From NCBI GenBank assembly GCA_009663005.1, contig VIGQ01001239.1, positions 97,501-152,500 on the forward strand: a stretch of DNA of 55,000 nt, read 5' to 3'. Below, one piece after another: positions 46,895 through 55,000 of the stretch. The notes beneath the pieces were generated by a model. It worked only from the letters and a program-made list of their open reading frames with translations, made no database searches and was not told the origin of the DNA. Origin of the DNA: Actinidia chinensis. Lineage: Eukaryota; Streptophyta; Magnoliopsida; Ericales; Actinidiaceae. Every line of letters starts with the position of its first letter. Positions within the stretch are counted from its first letter, which is position 1. The position numbers and the translations under genes are program-made.

Positions 46895-47876
46895 GATTAA
46901 TTGTCACTTTATCCTACACCCTGAGATTTCCATATGGCCGACCTCCCCTATAGTTTTTTTGAAATGGCACTGACCTCCCCGTCAGAGCAAAATGGGCCAT
47001 TATAACCCTGAACCACCCAACCCCACCCCACCCCACCCCGCGATTGTTTTTAGATTTTTTTTAGTTTTCTTTTAAATCATTTTTAAAAGTTATTTTTTTT
47101 AATCTAATTTATTTATTTTGATCAGTTTTTTTTTTTTGGATCAATAATTTTTTAATTACTGTTTGTGTTTTTTTTAGTTTTATTTCTTTTTTTTTTACTA
47201 ATTACTTGATTTTTAATAAAGAAATAAATAAATAAAAATTTACAAGTTTCGCATCTAATTTATGACTTTTGATACCGGATTTGGCATATTTATTTTACAA
47301 ATCCAGATCTAATGGCCAATTTTAGCCTCATCCCTTAGGTAATTATTCAAAGTGTTTGAATTAAACGCTAAAAAAAAATTAAAAAAACTCAGAAACTAAA
47401 ATACTTAAAAAAAATTTAAAAAACTAGCCAATTGGCCTTTAATTATGATTTTAAGATATTTTTAATTTATAAACATCAATAACAAGTTGTAGAATTTTTT
47501 AAATATATGATCAGGCTATTTGTTGAACTTAATTTGTGGTCTCTTTTTTATTTTTATTTTTATTTATTTTTTAATTAAAATCATTACTAAAAAAAAAACT
47601 AAAAAACACACAAACATATAATAAAATTATTTATCCAAAAAAAAACTGATCAAAAGAAATAAATTAGATTAAAAAAATAAATAAAACTGATTAAAAGAAC
47701 ACCTAAAAAAAAACTTAAAAAAATCGCGGGTGGGGTGGGGTGGGAGTGGGGTGGGGGTCAGGGGTATAATGGTCATTTTGCTCTGACAGGGGAGGTCAGT
47801 CCATTTTTAAATCACAGGGAGGTCAATGCCATTATGAAAACCTCAGGGGTGGAGGTAAAGTTTATTCCTTATTAAT
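46895..47876. mobile_element. Long-TIR foldback / MULE-like element
   Basis: The left arm (about 46907-47235) and the right arm (about 47530-47860) are inverted copies over roughly 330 bases. Both carry a GACCTCCCCT block, a TCAGAGCAAAATG block, an ACCCCACCCCACC run and a T-rich stretch with GATCAGTTTTTTTTT. No coding sequence. It interrupts the first stretch of unit C homology. No exact target duplication was established. Confidence 0.8.
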
Positions 47877-47959
47877 CACAAATTCTCTCACACATTTTTG
47901 AAAACATGTCATGTTTTTATTAATAGATATTGACTTTTTTTATTACTCAAAATATTAAA

Positions 47960-47990
47960 AATTACAATATATATATATATATATATATTA
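47960..47990. repeat. (AT)n microsatellite
   Basis: Alternating AT run of about 25 bases. Confidence 0.9.
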
Positions 47991-48189
47991 ACTTGTAGAA
48001 TTTTCTAGAACAGGCAAGAATTATAATTTTATTAATCCAAAGAGAGGAACATCGCTGATGTAGTCCCAAACAAGCATTAATATAATGGTTTTGAAGTCCA
48101 AATAAATGGGTTAGTGGGCAAATTTGGAAAACTTAATATTTTCTTATGGACTAGTCTTGTAGAATCTCAAATAAATCTCATTTATAATA

Positions 48190-48360
48190 AGATGAGCGAT
48201 TTTTTTTGGGTGTGTGTGTCCCGCTATCGTCTGCTATTCTCCTTCCGGCTGTGGTCTGTCTGTGCCTCCCAGTTAGTTCATTTGGACACAAGCGCGCTGC
48301 GCTCACGGACCCTCTCCTACTCCTGCCGGGAGAGGTGGCAGCTGTCTGAATGAGCACGTG
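48190..48360. other. GC-rich island, unidentified
   Basis: 170 bases of distinctly higher GC in an AT-rich setting, with a CGCGCTGCGCTCACG patch. No protein family or RNA was recognised on either strand. It may be a fragment of an LTR or foreign filler sequence. Confidence 0.3.
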
Positions 48361-48722
48361 AGAAGAAATTATAACAAAAGTTCTTCAAATTATTTATGTG
48401 GAAATGGTATTAACTTCCCTATCCAAGTGTCCAGCAGGACTCCTGATATCGTACGCAGAAAATTTTTTATTCTTTTGTGAATTGGGTTGGTTTTTGGGTA
48501 TGGGTCGCGATCTGGCCCGGTGAAATGTGCTCGGCCCAACACACACTAATTACTTGGGCCTCGACATTCGATGGCCGAACAACTTAATCAATTGGGCTGA
48601 CAGTTGAGCAAAATATTTTTCTTTGGTCTAAATTCGAGGAGGTAACCTGCTTTTTTTTTTCTTTAGCAAAAGAGGGAAAACAAAAGTGATTTATTAAACA
48701 AGTTGAGTAATATAAGTTGTAA

Positions 48723-49638
48723 GACATCTCCAACGATTTGCCCCATTTTTTTCTCCCTTTTCCTCATTTTGGTTGAAAAAAATGGGATAAAATATTTTGG
48801 TCTCAATGGTTTCTTCTATTTCCCCTATTTGTTTTTCTATTTATTTTTTGAATTTGGAGGATAGTGGGTGTTGGTCTCCAATGATTTCCCTCACATTTTT
48901 GATTTATTTTAGTTCCAATGGTCTTCTCCATTCCCCTGCCCCATTTTTTTGAATTTGAAAAAAAAATGGAGTTGGTCTCGCAATGATATTCCCCATTTTT
49001 CCATGACTCCATTTTTTCAATTTCTTGATTTGGGATGCGTATTTATTTTTAAAATTATAATTAATAAAATAAATTTCAAACAACTATTATATTTGATGTT
49101 GAAATAGTTAATAATTATTTTTTTAAAAAAATAGCATAAAACATATTAACTTATCATAAAATATTAATTTTCTAAATACATTAAATAATAAATCCTACTC
49201 ATTTATGACCGACCCTGTATATTTACTTTTAATATATAAACAATTTATGAAGACTAAAAAGTAATAATAATTTTATATAATATAATAAAATATAAATAAT
49301 TAGTATATAATCCAATCATGTCTAAATTATATATTATATTTAGCTCTTAATTAATATTTTTTTATTTCCCATAGGCCCCCACTAATATTACAAAAAAAAT
49401 GTTTCTCTACCAATTCTTTTCCCCCTTCTCCCATTTTTTTCTCCAAATTTGGGGGGGGAATGGTTGGAGATGAAAAAAAAATTTTCCATTTTTGTCACCA
49501 GATTTGGGGAAAGAAATGGGAGAATGGGGAAAATAGGGAAAAATGGGGGGGGGGGGAAATACGGAAAATGGTTGAAGATGAAAAAATAGAAAAAAAAGTG
49601 GATCAAAATGGGAGAATGGAAGAACGTTGGAGATGGTC
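48723..49638. mobile_element. Harbinger-like MITE beside the SCPL unit C stop
   Basis: Inverted ends GACATCTCCAACG and, from the right, GACCATCTCCAACG, flanked by TAA at 48720-48722 and 49639-49641, the three-base duplication typical of PIF/Harbinger elements. The left arm has four degenerate sub-repeats built on TGGTCTC-CAATG and CCCCATTTTT. The centre is AT-rich and no transposase is present. Confidence 0.65.
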
Positions 49639-50660
49639 TAATAATCTCTCCAAGTGTTGGGGAGAGGGGTGCCAGCAAGAAAGTGGCTGATGAGTTGCGC
49701 GGCTCTTGAAGGTTGGTACTAGGAACTTGATGCCCAGCTCCTCATTCTGTAGGCAAATGTTAGGCCTACCTTCATAGACTTGGGTAAATCCACCAACCTA
49801 TGGCATATGAACATTTTTTTTTAGGTCCACCATGTTGTTAAGAAAATAAATTTAGACATTTTTTTTAAAGTTTCACTTGTAGTTGTATTCCGTATGCGAT
49901 TATGGACATGATTTATTTGATTCATTAAAGTCAAACACAAATATGAGGTTGAGTTAAGCCCAAGCCAACTTGGCTTGGGCTCAATTCGGTAAGTTTTTGT
50001 TCAACTCAAGGTCATCTCAAACTCGTTAAACGCTAAGAATTAAACATAAATAACTGAAGTTTTAAATCGGACTCAACTCACTTGTTGCCCTAACTTTTTG
50101 ATTGGAGGGAATGACACATTTGCTGCTTGTTACTTTTCTCCTTCCTATGTGAAACTTTTTCAAACTTATGTAACCATTTTTGGTTGGAAAGTATGCCCAC
50201 TTGGCGTGTGTTCCAGTTTATAATTTGATTATTTTAGGCCAAGTTTATATAAGCCTAATTGTGGTTGCATTATCTATTTTTTCAAGTTGCATTTGTTAAT
50301 TCACTTTAAGCATGTGCCTATGTTCACACATTTTTAAAGTAAGTAATCAAAATTACAATTTTTGCCTTATTAGACTAATAGTAATTTGTAGAATATATTT
50401 CAAAAATGGTTCTTATAGTTTGCCTCAACTTCTATTTTGGTTCCTATACTTTCAAATCCCGCTATTTTAGCCTTATATTCTGATTTTCTCTGCTAATTAG
50501 TCCAATTGGTAATGGATATTATATTTTTGGATGGATTTTCACAGTTGCCAACATGTACCATTATTCGAGAAAAAAATTAACCATTTTTTTCATTGTCACC
50601 CAATTCCTTCTGTAAATCGCCTAAATTTCAGTGTAAAGTGGCCTAAATAAACGCCATTAG

Positions 50661-50691
<31 letters not shown>

Positions 50692-51152
50692 AAGTCCATG
50701 TTAGGCATGTGATGAAAATCTTTTCAAAAACCTAACTTTCATTACTAATTAGATTGATTAGACCAGAAAGTAAAAATATAAGAATAAACATCTCGAGATT
50801 GAAAAACACAGTTAACGAAAATTATTGTACCTCTCTATTAAGGTACCAAGGATGCCAGGAAATCCTCACTTGAAGCCTCATCTTCTCAATCGAATATATT
50901 GTTGAAGTGACTGGTACCACTCCATCTGCATCACCACTTTATCCACATCTAACAAATTTATTTATGCATCAAAAAACTTTCCATAGTCTATTCATTAGTC
51001 TATTTTTATTAATGTATTACGGAGTAATTAACAAAGGAAGTGCTAGCGATAGTGATAGATGAAGGGGAGGCAGAAGTGATTATTTACCTAAATATCCACA
51101 CCCGAAGCCCATCCTCGACAAACTCATGTAGGAGGGGAATCATTGTTGAGGG
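49638..51152 (-). pseudogene. SCPL unit C, 3' fragment (exons 6-8)
   Basis: Third SCPL copy, more diverged from A and B than they are from each other. Exon 6 (from 51152, cut by an LTR) reads IPLLHEFVEDGLRVWIF. Exon 7 (50936-50831) reads GDADGVVPVTSTIYSIEKM and PWYLNREV. Exon 8 (49797-49638) reads GGFTQVYEG, a FAT/RG block with base losses, then LPNTWRDY and stop TAG. Exons 6 and 7 show no frame break. The stop TAG at 49640-49638 is formed at a MITE junction. Exons 1-5 are not found in the window; a Ty3/gypsy-like 5' LTR begins at 51153 in exon 6. Confidence 0.85.
50340..50689 (+). repeat. Retroposon-like stretch ending in 29 A
   Basis: Within the unit C intron between exons 8 and 7. A stretch with TTTTGGTTCCTATACTTTC and ATTTTAGCC words, resembling a common plant repeat, leads to a run of 29 A at 50661-50689. 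Neither unit A nor unit B has it in this intron. Confidence 0.4.
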
Positions 51153-51605
51153 TGTTACAAGCCCACTTAATTGGCCCAAACATTAGGCCCATGAAGTGCC
51201 AAAGTTTCAACAAAGCCTAGAACATTCTAGGACCTTCATGGTCTTCTAGGAACTTGGAGAAAGTTCTAGAAATCTCTACCACATGCTAGAAGGATGGAGA
51301 AAAGTCTGAACATAGTGGGGCTTTAGGAGGATCTTGTACATAGCTTTTTATAGACTTTGGTAGAAGGATTTTAGATACATGGAGTTGTATAAAAAATAGG
51401 GAGCAAACCCCTCCTTTGTAGGCATCCAAATCTTGGAATACAAACATAGCATTCACCAAGCGCTCTCTCTCTCAAGTTAGCTTGTGGCTTCACTTGTGAT
51501 TCCCTTAGACCTTGTCTTTCTGTTCTTACGCGATTACTTAGCGACTTTGTAAGGAAAGAGTCTAAGGTCGACGGGTCGAGGCATTCGAGATCTAAGCCCG
51601 TGACA
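51153..51605 (+). repeat. 5' LTR of gypsy-like element
   Basis: TG start, CA end, followed directly by the primer-binding site; contains three similar TTCTAGAA-type words. Confidence 0.7.
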
Positions 51606-51620
51606 AGTGTATTCAGAGCT
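51606..51620 (+). other. Primer-binding site of gypsy-like element
   Basis: AGTGTATTCAGAGCT resembles the tRNA-Met complement TGGTATCAGAGC with indels. Confidence 0.6.
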
Positions 51621-52020
51621 CTTGGTTAGGGAAGGGCTAAGCAAATGGACGATGGGGTCGGAAAGTTACCGAGCATGTTGGCATTCAAAGAGAGGGAAAC
51701 TCCCCTCCCACCGGCAAAGGTCAAACGAGGGAAGTCACGTAAATCATGTCTTCCCTAGAAGCATGACTCCAAAGGGTGGAGATCGCTCATGGCGACAATC
51801 AGGAGACAAGTTGAGGGATCGTCGACAACGCCATCGATTGGCCTGAGGGCGGACAATGAAGAGTCCATGGGGAGATGAAAGGGGGAACTCAACCGTTGGC
51901 CGAATCATGGAAGCGCAACTGATGTCCTTAAGACTCTCTCGAGCCGAGTCGCCGCACTAAGGGAGGAGCTAAAGAAGTAAAAAGGTGATGGGCCTTGGAG
52001 GAAGCAAATCATTGGTTCAA

Positions 52021-54190
52021 GCCAGCGTGGAAGATAATTGATCTTCTAATTTGTTCCTCATATTTCTGTTCTTTGTTGGGGACAACTACAAAATTGCTGC
52101 GGAACATACTTGAGGTATGATGGAGAGCACTCCCAGAGAGATTGATGCAAGAAAGAAAGCAGAGAAGGGGTTATGTGAGATGATGAAGTGGGGCCATCAC
52201 ATGAGCTGCATATCTGGGCCATCCACAGTGGGAAGGTCTGTTGGTTGCCATATCAAAGTAAGGCCTGAAAGCTGAGCAGAGGATGGTTAGACAATGTGAT
52301 GACTATATTTCGGAGGGAGTATAACATTAGTCATGTGGGACTATACAGATAGAGCGTTCGTTACTTTCACAATATTGAACGAGAGTGAGTCTCTATGACC
52401 AGCATCTGGTGGGGGCTCTGTTGTTTCTAAGCTCTATTCTTGTGCTGTTTTTGTTTTTCTTTTTTCCATGAGATGACTGATTTTCTTCTTTTTCAAGGGG
52501 CTGCATTACAATTGTTAACACTGGATTGAATTGGTTTGGGTATATTAGGATTTTGGTGCATCAAATTGATATGAGCAGTGCCTAGCTGATTTGGAGTTTT
52601 TAACTCAAATCTAATCCTTGGCTGCTGTGTTGGGGAGTTATGAAGAGACTTTAATATGCTGGTGCTTGTTGGGAGTTATTATAGAGAACTTTAATATGCC
52701 TAGGGGTTTTTTGGTATGTATATTATATGAGTAGTACTACATAAACAGGTAGCAGTTCCTACACTCCAAATGAAGATGGAAAAAAAAACTTTCTTTCTCT
52801 AAAGCTATGTTGGATAATCTCCCCTTTTGGGGAGAGAGAATTGGGGTTTGGCGCTTAAAGGTAGAAACCACTCGGTCCTCAAAAGTTAAATCTAAACCAC
52901 AGGCATGTAATTTTACACAAAATGCTATGCTTATAGTTTACCATTTTGATTTATCAATGATGTGGTGTAACTCATAACCGATAAGATTAAATTAATTCAT
53001 TTGTTTAGGGTTGATTTTTGATTTGATTTATATTATTAATATTTGATAAAAGAGGTTCTCTTTGTGTATTATTCGTTAAATTATCCTGTTGTTTTAGTGT
53101 TCATCTCATTAAGCTTCTCTGCATACCATGAAAATCAAAAAAAGCAATAGAATTTGTCAACATGCATTTTAACCCAAATGATAAAGAATCATGCAGTAAT
53201 GGCTATAACATAACAATTTGATTCAGATGGTACATTACAATTAGAATCCAGATGTGCTAAAGTTGGCATCTCAACGTTACTGTGAAGTTAAGATTTTTAG
53301 CCAAATGAGTGTATAATTTGACGATTTAAATCGTATCTTTAGATTTCGTTTGCAATAAAGATGTGTGCCAAAAATTAGCACGATTAAGTAGTAAGCAAGC
53401 TATTTTTTAAAATTGAAAAATCATGCACGTTCAATTTTGAAATAAAACATCCCATCCAGACAAATTATCTTGATATGTATTTCACATAAAATCCAATCAT
53501 TCTATATTTTGCCACAAATGTTATTGAACGACATCTAAAAGATGTGAATGATTTAGATTGTCAAATTATACAGCATTAACTAAAAAAAAATAAGCAACTT
53601 TGATAAATTGAGATCACCAGCTTTAATAAATTCGAAATTTTACCATTAAGTATTCAAAATAATTAAATATTCCAACATAATAAACTTGATCTAGACTTTT
53701 ATGACCATAATTGTCCATGCCTATCCATGTGAACAAAATGGATATGATAAGAATTAAACCATATATGTAGGGTTCTACAATATGGATAAGCAATTAGGTC
53801 ATCCATCTTCTTGACCTTTGGTAATTATCTTCAAAAATATTTAATTTATTATCTATTTTAGTATATGTTTTTAGTTTTATTTATTTTAAATATTTTTTCA
53901 GTTTGTCTTGATTAGTGAAACGAAAAAAAGTATAAAGACAAATTCTAAAGACAAATAATTCAAATTATTCCTTAATTTTGATTAATTTTATGATTTCTTC
54001 TATCAAGATAAACGGAAAACAAAATAACAAAAAGGATAAAAAGTCTTACTAAAAAACCAAAAAGCAATTACCCAAATTTAAAAAATTTAACGAATATTAT
54101 TGTAGTTAGACTTATGATAAAAATAAATATTATTAGAAAGCAAAGGGCGAAACTCAATAAAAATTGAGCTTCTCAAATAAATAAATAAAT
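52021..54190. other. Non-coding region, nothing recognised
   Basis: 52021-52740 could still be non-coding sequence of the LTR element. It contains a direct repeat at 52629-52665 and 52668-52702. After 52750 the sequence is AT-rich intergenic DNA with a short perfect hairpin at about 52818-52835. No gene or further SCPL exon was found. Confidence 0.5.
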
Positions 54191-54194
54191 AAAG

Positions 54195-54198
54195 ATAC

Positions 54199-54235
<37 letters not shown>

Positions 54236-54260
54236 TATATATATTATATATATGTATATT
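54195..54260. repeat. (TA)n microsatellite
   Basis: Nearly continuous TA/ATAT repeat of about 60 bases. Confidence 0.9.
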
Positions 54261-55000
54261 ACTTAAGTTGGTTTTTCTTAAGAAAAATAAAAATTATAGG
54301 TAATAGCCCTCGATTCATGGTCCTGAGTGAATAACGAATTATCAAAAATAACATTAGGTCATACTTTTCAAAAAAAAGGAAAGAAAGAAATCAAAATCGG
54401 CACTAACACGCGTTTCGGAAGTCAGAGGTTGGCTGGGATTGCTTCAGTTAGAGGCTACATGGACATTTGTGCTTTAGGAAGTTTCCAAAGTTTGTTGGAA
54501 AAATGACGTTGGAAATAACTATTCTGCCATATGGAAGAATGGAGGAAAATTATTATATAATGATATTATCACCGATTTTGCAGCGGTAATTTTTGAAAAA
54601 CATTAAAAAAATAGTATCAAAAAAAATACTTCCAGAAAAATTATGCAATTATAGACGAACTTCAAGTTAAGAAAATTGTCCCCACAAAAAAAATCGACCT
54701 TCTCTAAAGTACAGTTGTTGCCCCACCGGTAAAGCGATTGAGTTGGGGAGGGAAAGTGGAGTGTGATGATCTAAATCGTTTATATTGTAAATTCTGTTAT
54801 AAAAACATTAGTATTGTAAAAAAATTATGTTGATCGAATACAGTTCAGTATCCGTTTAGTACTTTTATAAACGTAATAATGACTGTGGCCCACAGAATTT
54901 ATATATATTTATATTGATATAAATTAAGGGAAGTGATTTTTGCCACTACCATTTTTTATTCTACACTCCAAAATAGGAGTGCAGAAATTAATGACCATTA
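54261..55000. other. AT-rich intergenic sequence
   Basis: No gene, RNA or mobile element could be recognised here. Confidence 0.5.

Larger units (their letters stand above)
51153..52020 (+). mobile_element. Ty3/gypsy-like element, 5' part
   Basis: LTR 51153-51605 starts TGTTACAAGCCC and ends GTGACA; it is followed by a primer-binding site AGTGTATTCAGAGCT and by gag-like sequence in broken frames (MLAFKE-type, a PLPPAKVKRGKSRK block at about 51703-51745, then coiled-coil-like pieces ending in VAALREELKK). This gag type occurs in plant gypsy elements. No second LTR or pol is visible in the window. The insertion lies in exon 6 of SCPL unit C. Confidence 0.7.

Noticed and set aside
49388..49690. 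Two opposite open frames around 49388-49690
   Set aside because: Low-complexity products of the MITE arm (poly-G and A-rich runs) with no protein family.
52818..52835. Perfect hairpin TCTCCCCTTTTGGGGAGA
   Set aside because: Resembles a bacterial terminator stem, but the DNA is plant nuclear and there is no gene next to it.

Overview
Plant nuclear DNA: AT-rich, intron-containing, and dominated by Ty1/copia retrotransposons, MITEs and LTR remnants. Nothing points to bacterial, viral or organellar origin. The species cannot be named from the sequence.

The central result is hidden by introns, transposons and many one-base indels. The window holds a tandem array of serine carboxypeptidase-like genes (SCPL, peptidase family S10), all on the minus strand. 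Unit A (about 720-18600) has a complete eight-exon gene, 2561-11398, with a signal peptide, the oxyanion-hole GCSS motif, the catalytic GESYAGH, the GDTDG Asp region and the RGAGH His. The exons total about 1473 bases (about 491 codons), normal for the family. Unit B (about 18600-46830) repeats the same flanks and intron sequence but keeps only exons 7 and 8 (40329-40433 and 31505-31667). It has lost about 9.4 kb that carried exons 1-6. Unit C (from about 46830) keeps exons 8, 7 and part of 6 (49638-51152), where a Ty3/gypsy-type LTR element cuts it.

Unit B is large because of insertions. These are a short LTR element (19297-20805, minus), a decayed copia element (about 20850-24821), a full copia element with TSD CAAAA (25237-30809), a full 7 kb copia element inside the gene's last intron (32588-39616), and a short LTR element exactly at the deletion junction (40833-42571). 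Unit A gives the uninterrupted pre-insertion sequence for several of these. Downstream come MITEs (46002-46190, 46388-46822, 48723-49638) and a long-TIR foldback/MULE-like element (about 46895-47876). The Harbinger-like MITE at 48723-49638 sits so close to the unit C gene end that the stop codon spans its target-site duplication.

Upstream of gene A lies a Sirevirus-type LTR (about 11510-13085) packed with ACCGAA/TTCGGT palindromes. Beyond it is a tandem repeat of about 210 bases shared with unit B.

Nearly every coding stretch, host or retroelement, is broken by single-base insertions and losses, often in homopolymers, while the protein motifs stay clear. Either this is uncorrected long-read assembly or everything has decayed mainly by indels. 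I therefore avoid firm claims about functionality. I found no new kind of biological system. The notable content is the disguised SCPL array and the transposon-driven rearrangements that dismantled two of its three members. The last 3 kb (52000-55000) shows no recognisable gene.
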